A stretch of DNA of 64,000 bases from Fragilariopsis cylindrus CCMP1102 (lineage: Eukaryota > Bacillariophyta > Bacillariophyceae > Bacillariales > Bacillariaceae): contig FMBT01000297.1 in NCBI GenBank assembly GCA_900095095.1, forward strand, positions 248,001 to 312,000, given 5' to 3'. A program made the translations under genes and the position numbers. This document shows positions 41,577 to 51,849 of this stretch, piece after piece (the first letter of the stretch is position 1; each line of letters begins with the position of its first letter). Below the pieces are notes generated by a model. The model saw only the letters and a list, made by a program, of their open reading frames with translations, did not search any database and was not told where the DNA came from.

Positions 41577-43385
41577 TTAGATCAACAGATAGGAATACAA
41601 CAACCCACCGATAGCTCCACACCCAACAACAAGGCCGATCGAATGAACGTTCGTCCTTGTAGTTGCGTCACTACTGATAGCATTTTTTGAGATACTTATT
41701 GTAGTATGAGTAGTTGGGTCTATAGAGGTTCTCTCTCTCGGACGACACGTCATCCCTGCCATCGAGTCCGAACCGGTCGGATATTCATAATGATTCATGG
41801 TACAAAACAAATTGTTGTTGTAACTACTACTAGTACTGGTAGTATCGTCATCATCATCATCGTTGTTGGACTCGTCCTTGTCATTTGCTTCATCATATAC
41901 TACCGTGGTCGACGACGTCGACGTCGACGACAGCACCTCCTCGATAAATTTCTTGGAAAATTGCAACGAACTTTCGGCCAAAACTACGGTTTCGTTACTC
42001 CCACATCCATTGGCATATTGTTGAAAGACATGCCACATCCCATCGTAGGCATGATTCTCAATCCATCGTCCACCGGCTCGTGCGACAGCTGTCGCAAAGA
42101 GGGCCGAATCCGAGGCCAGGACTTCGGCCATCCCCACATGCATCGACAATGGTGGTAGATCTTTCAGCCAGGATACGGGTGCATTCAACAAGGGACTTGC
42201 CACCGGATCATTGATATTTTGGGGACTGTACTCGGCACCCCCATCGTAACTTTCCTGCACCAGTGTCGAGAAGTTCCCACCCCCAAACACCCAACCAAAA
42301 TTGATATCACCGAGTAAGACATCATCCTTATCATTCTCCGTTTCATTCTCATCATCATGATGCACGCCAAATAATTGAGAAAAGTACGTGGGACTGTTGG
42401 AGGCGAGATTAATCCACGGACTAAATGTCTGACCGGCAGTAATTTTGGCTCCATTACTTTCGGGCAATCCCTCCGGTGAGGCTTGTGCAACAAGGGCACT
42501 GATCGCGGTACCTCCACCACTCGAATCACCCATAATAAAAATAGCAGGTTGCTGTTGCTCCTGTTTATCTATTGTTGTCGTCGTCGTTGCATTATATCTG
42601 GTGGTATGATTATCATCATCATTGTCATTGTCGTCGTTGTCGTGATGGGACATTATATCAAGTGGATCATTGGTGGCCAAGAAATGTACGGCCCGACCGG
42701 TCTGTGCCAGGATAGTAGAGAATGTACCATTCCCTTCCGATCCTACTAATGTATAATCGATCGATAAGATGGGCATGTTGTACAACTTGGCGAGTTTCGA
42801 TACAAATGTTGCATAACCACACGTGGTCGGAGAACAAGAAGTCCAACTCCCACCATGAATGTACAGTATGCGAGGACCGTTCTTCCGTTCTTCGTTAAAC
42901 GTGTCCGGAATCAAGAGTAAGGCTTGTCCTCGTTCCATCCCTGTAGTAAGATCCGTCCACATTGGTGTCACAATCCCGGCATCTATCTCAAAGATTTGAA
43001 CTCCTTCGTACGAATACCGAAAGTTATCGCTGTTGCTATCTTCGTCGTCACTGTTACCATCGATCTTGGACGAAGACGACGACGACGACGACGACGTCGT
43101 GTTGAGTGGTAAAGGCTGGTCAACAGCATCGTAACTATAGTTTATAGCGTCCTGGTGCACCTTGGTCTGACAGAATCGTGTGGAAAAAGAAATTCCTGCA
43201 GCATTCGGTCCTCTATTCATACTTCCGTCGTCGTTGTTTCCAGTGGAAGTTGAAGACTCGAATTCTTCTTTCAGAGTACTTGTACTGTCGGCATCTTGTT
43301 GTTGTTGTGCGGTTGTAGCAAGGAAAGGACAGGAAATAATGATGGCGACGAGCAATACTGTGGCGTTAATAACAACAATCTTCAT
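41577..43385 (-). CDS. Secreted or surface alpha/beta-hydrolase (HSL/carboxylesterase-like)
   Basis: 602 residues with an ATG start. Signal peptide: IVVINATVLLVAIIISCPFLATTA. The alpha/beta-hydrolase core shows LYIHGGSWTSC (oxyanion HGG, about 176), FIMGDSSGGGTAISAL (nucleophile elbow GDSSGG, about 287), LSMHVGMAEVLASDSALFA (acid region) and YDGMWHVFQQY (catalytic His, about 460). This is the arrangement of hormone-sensitive-lipase-type esterases acting on short or medium acyl esters. A final hydrophobic segment (GLVVGCGAIGGLLYSYLLI) suggests a C-terminal membrane or GPI-type anchor. Loops carry poly-S and poly-D inserts. Substrate not predictable. Confidence 0.83.
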   Translation of the reverse strand: MKIVVINATVLLVAIIISCPFLATTAQQQQDADSTSTLKEEFESSTSTGNNDDGSMNRGPNAAGISFSTRFCQTKVHQDAINYSYDAVDQPLPLNTTSSSSSSSSSKIDGNSDDEDSNSDNFRYSYEGVQIFEIDAGIVTPMWTDLTTGMERGQALLLIPDTFNEERKNGPRILYIHGGSWTSCSPTTCGYATFVSKLAKLYNMPILSIDYTLVGSEGNGTFSTILAQTGRAVHFLATNDPLDIMSHHDNDDNDNDDDNHTTRYNATTTTTIDKQEQQQPAIFIMGDSSGGGTAISALVAQASPEGLPESNGAKITAGQTFSPWINLASNSPTYFSQLFGVHHDDENETENDKDDVLLGDINFGWVFGGGNFSTLVQESYDGGAEYSPQNINDPVASPLLNAPVSWLKDLPPLSMHVGMAEVLASDSALFATAVARAGGRWIENHAYDGMWHVFQQYANGCGSNETVVLAESSLQFSKKFIEEVLSSTSTSSTTVVYDEANDKDESNNDDDDDDTTSTSSSYNNNLFCTMNHYEYPTGSDSMAGMTCRPRERTSIDPTTHTTISISKNAISSDATTRTNVHSIGLVVGCGAIGGLLYSYLLI

Positions 43386-44309
43386 GTTATGTTTTGTTTT
43401 GTTTTGTTTGTTTGTTTGTTTGTTTGTTTGTTTGTTTGTTTTAAATTGAATAAAGTTGTTTTTAAATGTGTATTGTTGCGATTTGTGTTGTTGTTGTCTT
43501 TCGTTTTATGAAAGAGATAGATGTTATCACAAAAGAAGTTGCTCGTCACCGGTCTCTATGTGGCATGGATAAAAAATTTATTCTGTTATTTTATAATAAA
43601 ACTACATACAACGATCCGGTAAAGGTGGGTGGGAGGTATTCTAAACTTTCTTAATGAAGTATATTAGGTTGTAATTCTGGTACAGATCTTACACACATGT
43701 ACTTCGTAATATAGAGCGAGTTTGGTCTTGCCAAAGCGACCTTGTTTCAGGTTAATATTTCTTGATGAAAATGGTCGCTTTAATTATTGTTGCATGCAGG
43801 GTTGCATGTGAAGTCCAAGATAAGTTCGCGCGTAGGGACCGACCGGTAAGACAAATAATATATTACCACTGCCGAAACAGGGCCTTGCGGCACTAATAAC
43901 TTTTGGGGGTTTGGTAGAAACTAAATTATTATAGCGAGTTTTTACAGCGTGGAGTATCCGCTTTGCTTACCCGCTTCCCTCAAAATATCTTAGATAGTCA
44001 ACACATTATTGCAGAACAACGAGTTAAATAGTTGCAATTTTTAGCTTAGATAACTAACTCTATATGTATTACTTGTAAATCAATTTTGAATGAAGTCTCT
44101 ATTCTTTACTGGACGTGTCAACGTTAGGTATAAAGTAAGTTTACGCCGAATAACAGTACTACTTGTATCATCATGATTTTATTGTGACTACAATACTCAT
44201 ATATCTACCGTATGTGCGAACAACTCAAAACAACAATACGGTGTGTTCGTCTTTTCGCTTAATTCTAGCTCAATCAGGCAACCAGTCTTATCTTATCTCT
44301 ACTAGTCTA
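43386..44309. repeat. Intergenic region with (TTTG)n at 43391-43443
   Basis: A TTTTG/TTTG microsatellite lies within 10 bp upstream of the hydrolase ATG, so in its leader or core promoter. The remaining 0.9 kb, including a somewhat G+C-richer stretch at 43730-43990, shows no recognised gene or RNA. Confidence 0.6.
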
Positions 44310-45408
44310 TTATTCGCCATTCTCGTCTAATGTAAATGAATTCCGTTCCTTTCGTCGAAGTTTGAGTGAACTTTTGGGGGCTGCTATGGCTCGAAATGAT
44401 TCAATCGTAGAATGGATATCCTGATCAGATCCCTTTTTCCACCTGACAGCAGGTGCACTGCCTATCAATACGACAGCTTGTGACGACCCTTTGGGGATGG
44501 TAGCTATAAGTTGGGCTTTACGAGGAAGCTCCGACTGTGTTGCCTGAGACAAAGTTGAGAAACTTAGATCAATAATCCTGTAGTCGCCATTTGTCGTACT
44601 CTTTTTAATTTTTACATCGGTGGGTTCTCCGTAGAAAGAAAATCGTCCACTGGGCGCCAACAGATTTTCTAAAATAAACGAATTGTCAATATCTGATATG
44701 GATTTACCTTTAACGTTTGATGTCACTTGGACGAATGCACCATCACTAGTTTTTTGATTTCGGCACTCAATATCATAAAATGGTCCCTCAGCTGAGAATG
44801 AATTTGGACGAGAAGGGGGGCAACGATGGTGTGGGTAAGACATCATATGCCGGATTATCGAGATCAGATCTATGTACAAACAAGACAAAATAATACAGAA
44901 GATCATAGAGATATTTATTTCGTATTTTTCGATACAGTGCAGTACAGTAAAGTACATTACAGTACAACAATATATCTATTTTCTTACCCAAGGGCCACGG
45001 GGAGTTATAGCTAATAAATACCGCCATTTTCTCTCCGCTGTTTCCGTTGACGATGATTTCGGCATTCAAATCACCAGTTTTGCGATTTCTTGACACATCG
45101 CTTCCATCTCTCAAGAAAACACCAGTTTCTGGACGGCTCTTTCCAGCCTGACTCGATACACCCATACCTCCCCCCGCATCTACTCCCCTTCTCAAGAACT
45201 CATCAACATTCATTGAATCTTGTACGGCGGAAGCGGACCACGCTGGTTGTATCGTACAACCACCAACGACAAGAAGTCCTGCCGTCGAGGCAATCCTCCC
45301 GATAATTTCACGTCGTGAAGGTTCGTTGCGTTGATTTGGATTGCTCTGCAATCCGGAAACGGGTATTGCAAGTAAGAGAATTGAAATAAAGGAATAAGAA
45401 GGCCTCAT
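44310..45408 (-). CDS. PsbP-like thylakoid-lumen protein; complement(join(44310..44791,44988..45408))
   Basis: Two exons with a 196-bp phase-1 intron (GTAAGA donor, cattctcag acceptor) give 300 residues. The junction reads YNSPWPLA|EGPFYDIECRN; an earlier acceptor would add about 26 unlikely residues. Signal peptide at 1-19 (FISILLLAIPVSG), then a short transit region. A twin-arginine motif SRREIIGRIASTAGLLVVGG follows and ends AWSASA: a three-part presequence for the lumen of a secondary plastid. The mature part has the PsbP fold: WPLAEGPFYDIE, DGAFVQVTSNVKG, YRIIDLSFST, AQLIATIPKGSSQAVVLIGSAP and a C-terminal SFRAI. PsbP-family proteins assist PSII assembly or oxygen evolution. This is a PsbP-like/PPD member rather than canonical PsbP, by divergence. 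Confidence 0.85.
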
Positions 45409-46392
45409 ATTGCTATCGTATTATTTATTTGGTCCGTTTCGTAGGCGTTTGGTCTATTGTTGTTATGACATGACATCAGAAATGATAAACGTTAGTTTTG
45501 AGTTTACCTAAAATCTAAAATCTGAAATAGATTTTCTTTGATGATGACGATGACGTTACGGTGCCGTAAACTGCGCGTTTTGCTTGAAAAGACGAAGAAA
45601 AATAAATTAAAATTCCCGTGAGCTCCAGTGACCGAAGTTAGGTTGGCTCGAAATTGTTTTTGACTTTGAACTTCTTACGAAGTACTGTACTAGACTTTTT
45701 GTCGTGCGAAAGTGAAAATGATGATAGAGGCCATCATCATAATGCAAAAGCAGGACAAAACACACAATTCATATTGAATATAAATAGCCACAGCAAGAAG
45801 AAAGATATTCAGACTTTTGTTCCATCCTAAAGGTAAGGTAAATTAATTCCGTCTACTTAGTAGGTGCGATTGCGTCTGCCACAAACATGTCATGTTGTTG
45901 TTATTGACTTTCATTTTGTCCTACAGTTCATATTATTTATTTGTCCATTCTCGCTTGATCGTTATATCGATATCAGAATTACTCTTTGTTCGTGTCTGAA
46001 TTTGATTAGAAATTCTTTTCAGAAAAACTATATATGCTTATTATAAAATCCTCATCGTGCACAGACAGGTTCATTGCATAAAGTTGCATTAGCATCTCTC
46101 AAAAATAGAGAATATGGATCGTGATTGGCCTCGATTGAATGTCCGAAAAGAGAATTATTATGGGAAGTCTTGAGTTCTTCAGGATCGAACTTTTCTTTTT
46201 ATCATGACACTTTTATAATTAGATATAAATGTATGGTATTTTTAAAGTCGTCGCTTTACTTCTATATAAGATAAAGTCTTTTAGCAATGGAAGATATTCG
46301 TAGTGCAAAATAGAGACACCTTTTGATGATATACCGATCTAATTATTGTCCTGTGTGTTTTTCCAGATTTCATACGAAGAAATTGATATTTT
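45409..46392. other. Intergenic region upstream of the PsbP-like gene
   Basis: About 1 kb. A GATGACGATGACGTTACG cluster near 45541-45558 contains a CRE-like TGACGT about 140 bp upstream of the PsbP-like ATG, a possible bZIP site. No gene is seen. Confidence 0.4.
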
Positions 46393-46929
46393 TTAAGGCG
46401 ATAAAATATTTTCAATTTCTCGACGAAATAAACGAAGACCATCATTTCGAAGTAATTCTTCCTTTTTAGTAACGACTGCTACTGTAGTCGCAGTGTCATT
46501 ATTATCTGCTCTCCTTTCCATCCTTACTGCTGCTACTGCTGATCGTCTCTTTTTTGTGCTGGCTGGTACCATTGTTTCTGCATCTATTATGACTTGTGCA
46601 GCAGCAGCAGCAGCAGCAGCAGTATCATTATTTGTAGCGGTATTTTTTTGTCGAACAACATGCTTGGCCTGATATCCCTTCCCAACTTCTGTATTACGAA
46701 ATTGATTCAAATCGACTGCTGTTACAATTGCTGCTGCTCCCGTTGATGATGCATCTCGATCTCGATCTCGTCGTTCACTTTCCCTTTGATGATCTAGTTC
46801 CATTTCTTCACCTTGCCATGCGCCAATACCACTGACGCCGTCATCGGCACGACGTCGAATTCGTCTTGCAGGATGCGAAAGTGGAAGATCTTCATGATCG
46901 ATTTCGTTATCGATCGAGCAGTGGTCCAT
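46393..46929 (-). CDS. Hypothetical protein, basic, 178 residues
   Basis: ATG at 46929. An acidic start (MDHCSIDNEIDHEDLPL) precedes RRIRRRADDG and an Arg/Asp/Glu-rich stretch (RESERRDRDRD). A poly-Ala run of eight, from a GCA microsatellite (about 46597-46623), is followed by KKRRSAVAAVRMERR, which could be a nuclear localisation signal. It ends GLRLFRREIENILSP, a short amphipathic helix. No known domain is recognised. It is likely real given its length and codon mixture, but function is unknown; a nuclear role is inferred only from basic clusters. Confidence 0.5.
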   Translation of the reverse strand: MDHCSIDNEIDHEDLPLSHPARRIRRRADDGVSGIGAWQGEEMELDHQRESERRDRDRDASSTGAAAIVTAVDLNQFRNTEVGKGYQAKHVVRQKNTATNNDTAAAAAAAAQVIIDAETMVPASTKKRRSAVAAVRMERRADNNDTATTVAVVTKKEELLRNDGLRLFRREIENILSP

Positions 46930-47751
46930 ATTTTTTAAATTTCAACAAAATACAATTGTAGGGTCAATAAAGAATCACTGTTTTTTTTGTTTTGTTCTTG
47001 GTTGTAATAAATGTGATTTGATGTACGTCACTTCCTTGGTGTTGAAAAAAATGCACTCAATTTGACTCACGTCACAGCTCCCAGAAAATCAAACGGATAT
47101 CCAATGATTGACGACGACGAACGCTTTATATATCGATGTTTGTTATTGTTAAATTCCTATTGTGTGAGAAGTACTAGTCAGGTAAATCCCATTGTGCATG
47201 GTTGTGAGTTCACAGTGAAAATAAATAAAAGATAATAATTTTTTATTTTCTTTATTTAGCTAGGATTAGCAACGGCCAGACGTGCACTTCGAAACTCTTT
47301 TTTTTTTTAGTCGTGCCGTGATTCGATTTGTCGAGAGCATGGACACAGCGTAAATGGTGTCTAGTGATGAGGGGAACGATGGAGATATTAACTTACTGAT
47401 GACAGGAACAGGAACAGGAACAGGAATAGGGACAATCCACTCAAGGAAAAATAGAAGGGAGAACAACAAAATAAATATTGCGCATGGTATAGTAAGAAAA
47501 GATATGACAACTCGAAAATCATCTTTAAGTAGATAATGAATTATGACGATGATGATTCATGATTTTAGGTTTTCCTCTTTGTTTTCTTCATAGCAATAAA
47601 CTGATCGATTTTCGTGGACTATTATGTTTATAGAAAAACTATATAATTAATTGATTATGTACATTTATAAAAAATAGATCGAAAGAACTCTTCTGCTCGA
47701 GTATAACGATCCGTCATATCGTATTGTATATCTCGCTACCCGTGCTCTATT
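46930..47751. other. Intergenic region with ACGTCA sites
   Basis: Upstream of the hypothetical gene and downstream of the helicase gene. ACGTCAC occurs near 47025 and CACGTCAC near 47070, CRE-like bZIP half sites about 100-150 bp upstream of the 46929 start. A basic frame at 47354-47536 is judged chance. Confidence 0.4.
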
Positions 47752-50700
47752 TTATAAAGGAAGAACGTCACTTCCAAGAGCTGGAAATTCTAACGTTTTT
47801 CCGTCTTCAAATTTAACCCGAACCTTAGCATCCTCGATCCTTTCGAATGGAGGATGATCCAACACGACACCCTTTCCTAGATTTATATGTACTACAGATT
47901 CACCGACGGGGAAAAACCACATAGGATCTACAGTATCCCGTTGTTGGGTAGAAGAGGACGAAGGTCGAGAAGTCTTGTTTTTCTTTCGCTGTTTCTTCGG
48001 CGGCGAAGACGACGATACCGGACTTTTATTGGAAGAAGATGTCAAGCTCGATCTTAGTTGTTGTACGCGATCGACACTCGGCCTATTAGACGACTGCTGT
48101 CGCTGGCTTGTACTGCCTGGGGACGTGTTTCGGTTAGATGAGGAGGTCTGAGCTAAGGTCGAGTATTCTAGACGCTTATTAGACGGAGATGTTGACCTCG
48201 ATGATGCTGACGATGATGTTGACCTCGATGATGACGAATCTCGGTTATTTCTACCCTCTGGACCTTTTAGTCCATGTCTGTTTAAACTACTCCTCCTGCT
48301 TGGTGGTGTGGTGGAAGGTCGTCTTGAAGTGATGCCCTTCATGGCAGTAGATTTCTTAGATTTTTGCGATACGATGGCATTTAAAAATCTACTACGTTGT
48401 TTTTCAACAGTATTCGGTCCCGAATCACTCCAATTGCTGAAACTAGTAACTTCTTTTCTCCATGTGAGAATAAGCCGCGTTTTAGCACGTGTCATTGCAA
48501 CGTAGCATAATCTCTTTTCTTCTTCCAGTTGGATGGACCCCTCCCCTTCTTGTAACGCCTGATTAGAGGGGAGAGTCCCCTCCTCTACACCAACGACAAA
48601 CACACAGTCAAATTCCGTTCCTTTTGATGCATGGATCGTCATCAAATTAACAACTAGTCGTGGGTTTTCCTCATCTTCTTTAGCTTCGGCTATATCACTA
48701 ACTAATGCTACATCATCTAGAAAGTTTGACAGTGCCGATTCATTGTCGAACGCATCCTCTGCAGAGTTAGTACCAGTATCATCGCCATCCTTCTTCAATG
48801 TAGGTCCATACGTGGCATACTTTTTCGCCGCATTTCGGAGCTCTTGGACATTTTCTCTTCGTTCGACGAATTCTGATTTTGATTTTGATATGGAATCGAG
48901 ATGATCCATTAGCTTAAGTTCTTCAATAATAAAAAATAAAAGCTTATCGACGGGTTCTGTATACGCCTTAAAACGAATTTCTCTCATTTTGGAGGAGAAT
49001 TTCAAGAAATTATTGATAGCACGTTTTGACATAAAATCGATTGCTTCTGGTGTCCCATTCGGAAGTACATAATCCTTTTCATCTTCGTTATTTGTCATTG
49101 ATATCAATACATCCAAAGGAGATGGTCGTTCATTAAGTGGATAGTATTGTCGAATGTAGGTTTGCACGGTCTCGCAATACGACTTAAATTCCTCGTATGT
49201 TTTTTCTCCAATACCCTTACTCGGAGTTTTCATGGCTCGTAATATAGCACCCTCATCGTTTCCGTTGTGTATCCACCGTAAAAAGCACAGACAGTCCTTG
49301 ATTTCGGCACGTTTGTAAAAGCCTCCGGCACCACCACGAATAACGTAGGGTAAATTCTTCTGAACGCATGCCTCTTCGAGGTATCTCGACTGTGCATTAG
49401 TCCGATATAACATTGCGACTGTATCACCAGGAGAGATGTCCTCTTGCATTGTCATATTTAAAATTGTATCCACAACAAAGCTTGCCTCAGCACGTTCGTC
49501 TTCACATGCGATAACTCTGGGGCTAGGTCCAGCGTCTCTCTGTGGAATCATCGATCGACGTAGGTCATCTTTTGTGTCTCCTTTGGTATCGCCGCCATCC
49601 TCGTCTTTCTGGGGACTTTTAGTCATCTTTGGTCTTTGATTATAGGAGATAACTTTTTCGGCGGCTTTAACAATATTAGACGTCGATCGATAATTTTCTT
49701 TCAGGAAAACTGTTCGAACTTTCCCGTACGATTCGAATTCTATCTTTACTTCTTCTAAACTACCAACATGCGCTCCACGCCAAGAATATATTGACTGATC
49801 AGCATCACCAACTACGAATAGACTCGATGATGTCAAAAGTTTAATTAGATCCATTTGGATCTTGCTCGTGTCTTGATATTCATCGACGAGTACGTGAGGC
49901 CATCGTTTATGCAGTCGTTCCCTCAATTCTATATCTTCTGTTAATAATTCTCGTGTCATAAGAATCAAGTCATCAAAATCGACTGCATTATTTGTAAGTA
50001 ACTTTTCTCGGTACGGATAATAAATTCTTCTAGCCATTCGCATAGTTTGTCCAGCTCCACCACCACCACCACCACCTTGTTTTCTTTGATCTAAAAATGG
50101 ATCTTGACCCTGTGCAAACATTTCTTTCATTTTACCGATAGCCGTTAATATTTGCATCGGTTTTATAGCGGATGCTTTCAAATCAATTTCTTGTTCTTTG
50201 AGACCTTCATTTAATATCCGTAATTGTTCCGATTGATCTGCAATAACATATTGTCCATTCAAATTACTTTGCGGATTTGTTGCTTGAGACATATCACGTT
50301 GTACCGAAGGTAAATCCCGTAACGAATCACCATTGTATCGCAATATTTTGGCGCAAATAGAATGAAAAGTACCTAACTCTACCCGTTCTAAACCTTTCGG
50401 ATTCGTTGATCCTTCTACATCGATATTTCCGGGACTGGCAGCGAATTCTTGTTCAATTATTTGTCCATAACGATCCATTCGAATTGTTTCATCGTCATCA
50501 TCATCATCATCATCATCATTATTATTCGTAAAATCATCATCTGTCATATTATTATTGTCGTCCTCCTCCTTCTCCTTAAATTGTTGTTGTTCACGTAGGA
50601 GTCTTTCAAGACGTTCCTTCATTTCTCCCGCAGCCTTTCTCGTAAACGTTACCGCTAATACCTTCCCATATGGATCTTCTTGAAGTAAATACCCGATTCT

Positions 50701-50853
50701 AGTCGTTAGTACTTTCGTTTTCCCACTTCCAGGCCCAGCTATAACTCTTGTTACAACCATACTAGTAGTTGATGGATCGTCGTTTTGGTGTTGCACTCGT
50801 AGGGGTTGTGTCACGGCCTCGATTTGTGATGGATTCAAGTCTCGCAATAGCAT
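47752..50853 (-). CDS. UvrD/PcrA-type superfamily 1 DNA helicase
   Basis: 1033 residues from the ATG at 50853. All SF1A motifs are present: AGPGSGKT (39-46), AVTFTRKAAGEM (Ia), GTFHSICAKILR (Ic), VLVDEYQDTSKIQ (II), VVGDADQSIYSWRGA (III), LKENYRST (IV), MTIHASKGTEFDCVF (V) and YVAMTRAKTRL (VI). A Ser/Arg-rich linker follows. The last 50 residues (VVHINLGKGVVLDHP...VKFEDGKTLEFPALG) form the PcrA/UvrD Tudor-like domain typical of bacterial enzymes, so a bacterial or cyanobacterial origin and an organellar or nuclear DNA repair role are likely. An Asp/Glu/Asn insert near 90-125 interrupts domain 1A. The conserved region begins almost at Met1, leaving no presequence; see the upstream ORF. Confidence 0.92.
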   Translation of the reverse strand: MLLRDLNPSQIEAVTQPLRVQHQNDDPSTTSMVVTRVIAGPGSGKTKVLTTRIGYLLQEDPYGKVLAVTFTRKAAGEMKERLERLLREQQQFKEKEEDDNNNMTDDDFTNNNDDDDDDDDDETIRMDRYGQIIEQEFAASPGNIDVEGSTNPKGLERVELGTFHSICAKILRYNGDSLRDLPSVQRDMSQATNPQSNLNGQYVIADQSEQLRILNEGLKEQEIDLKASAIKPMQILTAIGKMKEMFAQGQDPFLDQRKQGGGGGGGAGQTMRMARRIYYPYREKLLTNNAVDFDDLILMTRELLTEDIELRERLHKRWPHVLVDEYQDTSKIQMDLIKLLTSSSLFVVGDADQSIYSWRGAHVGSLEEVKIEFESYGKVRTVFLKENYRSTSNIVKAAEKVISYNQRPKMTKSPQKDEDGGDTKGDTKDDLRRSMIPQRDAGPSPRVIACEDERAEASFVVDTILNMTMQEDISPGDTVAMLYRTNAQSRYLEEACVQKNLPYVIRGGAGGFYKRAEIKDCLCFLRWIHNGNDEGAILRAMKTPSKGIGEKTYEEFKSYCETVQTYIRQYYPLNERPSPLDVLISMTNNEDEKDYVLPNGTPEAIDFMSKRAINNFLKFSSKMREIRFKAYTEPVDKLLFFIIEELKLMDHLDSISKSKSEFVERRENVQELRNAAKKYATYGPTLKKDGDDTGTNSAEDAFDNESALSNFLDDVALVSDIAEAKEDEENPRLVVNLMTIHASKGTEFDCVFVVGVEEGTLPSNQALQEGEGSIQLEEEKRLCYVAMTRAKTRLILTWRKEVTSFSNWSDSGPNTVEKQRSRFLNAIVSQKSKKSTAMKGITSRRPSTTPPSRRSSLNRHGLKGPEGRNNRDSSSSRSTSSSASSRSTSPSNKRLEYSTLAQTSSSNRNTSPGSTSQRQQSSNRPSVDRVQQLRSSLTSSSNKSPVSSSSPPKKQRKKNKTSRPSSSSTQQRDTVDPMWFFPVGESVVHINLGKGVVLDHPPFERIEDAKVRVKFEDGKTLEFPALGSDVLPL

Positions 50854-51317
50854 TGTGGAAGAAAAGATGAAGACGAAGATTTGATTGAACCGAATTCTTC
50901 TTCTGGTAAAAGTACTTCATGGGTGCAGTAGTCATCGTCGTCGCCATCTACAACACCTAATTCGGGTGGAACAGTGTAAAAGGGACGTATTGTGTTTCGA
51001 TTGGTACCATGATGGTGATGATGATGGTGATGATAACCCCATTGCTGTATTTGATGCTGTTGTATAATATTCTTATCACGATGATAATGATGGTTCTTTA
51101 TGACATTATTACTATTTATTGTTGTTGTTGTTAGGCAGTGTACATGTTGTGTCCATCTCAATGATTTCGTCGTTGACCGTTGTCGGCATACAAAATGTCC
51201 GAAAGCGATCATCATAATCACAACGAAAACACCGTTTACTCCTCCTATTCGAACACGACTTCGTTTTCGACTTCTTCTTCGTTTCGACGACGAGTTGCCG
51301 AACAGAATAATTTGCAT
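50835..51317 (-). CDS. Upstream ORF overlapping the helicase start by 19 nt, presequence-like
   Basis: 160 residues, ATG at 51317. Basic start (SSSKRRRSRKRSRVRI), a hydrophobic helix (VNGVFVVIMMIAFGHFVC), a His-rich middle and an acidic end (PEEEFGSIKSSSSSF). It ends just inside the helicase gene in another frame. The order signal-like helix, linker, helicase start resembles an N-terminal targeting extension put out of frame by one shift, an unrecognised intron or a sequence error. Alternatively it is an upstream ORF that limits translation of the helicase. No family match. Confidence 0.35.
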   Translation of the reverse strand: MQIILFGNSSSKRRRSRKRSRVRIGGVNGVFVVIMMIAFGHFVCRQRSTTKSLRWTQHVHCLTTTTINSNNVIKNHHYHRDKNIIQQHQIQQWGYHHHHHHHHGTNRNTIRPFYTVPPELGVVDGDDDDYCTHEVLLPEEEFGSIKSSSSSFLPQCYCET

Positions 51318-51849
51318 TATTTTTTCTTGAACATTCAGGGGGGGGGGGGTGCGGATACACAGTATACACAGTATTGAATTGATTGATGATTGATTCCGTA
51401 CAGTAAAAATGTTGAAGCGATGGAAATAATCTTAAAAAACTTATTGTACTCGTAGCTACTGATTGTTATGACATGATCGAGAAAGGAATCGAATTTCACC
51501 ATCGCCTTCATACCTAACCTCTTTCTTGTTTTTGATTTGTCGCAACTTTCATTATTCTTTTGGTTGGCGCGTTGGCGCTGATGTGATGGACGGACGGACG
51601 TCGAATTTTTTTTAAAAAAATTACCGTGATAGCTTTCTTTAACTCATTTTTCAAAACACGACTGAAAAACTGATGAGGTGACTCACTCGACTAGTCGTCC
51701 TCCAGTCGATCACGCACAGACGTCATTTTTTCATTTTCCATGAAATGAAGCATTCTCATTCACAAGCAAAACTCATTATTATTTTGTCATCTACAACATA
51801 AAACCTTTGTTCATATCAAGATAAAATAAGTGAAAGAAAACAAGAAACT
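51318..51849. other. Divergent intergenic region with G12 run at 51338-51349
   Basis: Between the helicase leader and the immunophilin gene. It holds a 12-G homopolymer and AT-rich DNA. No gene is seen. Confidence 0.4.
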
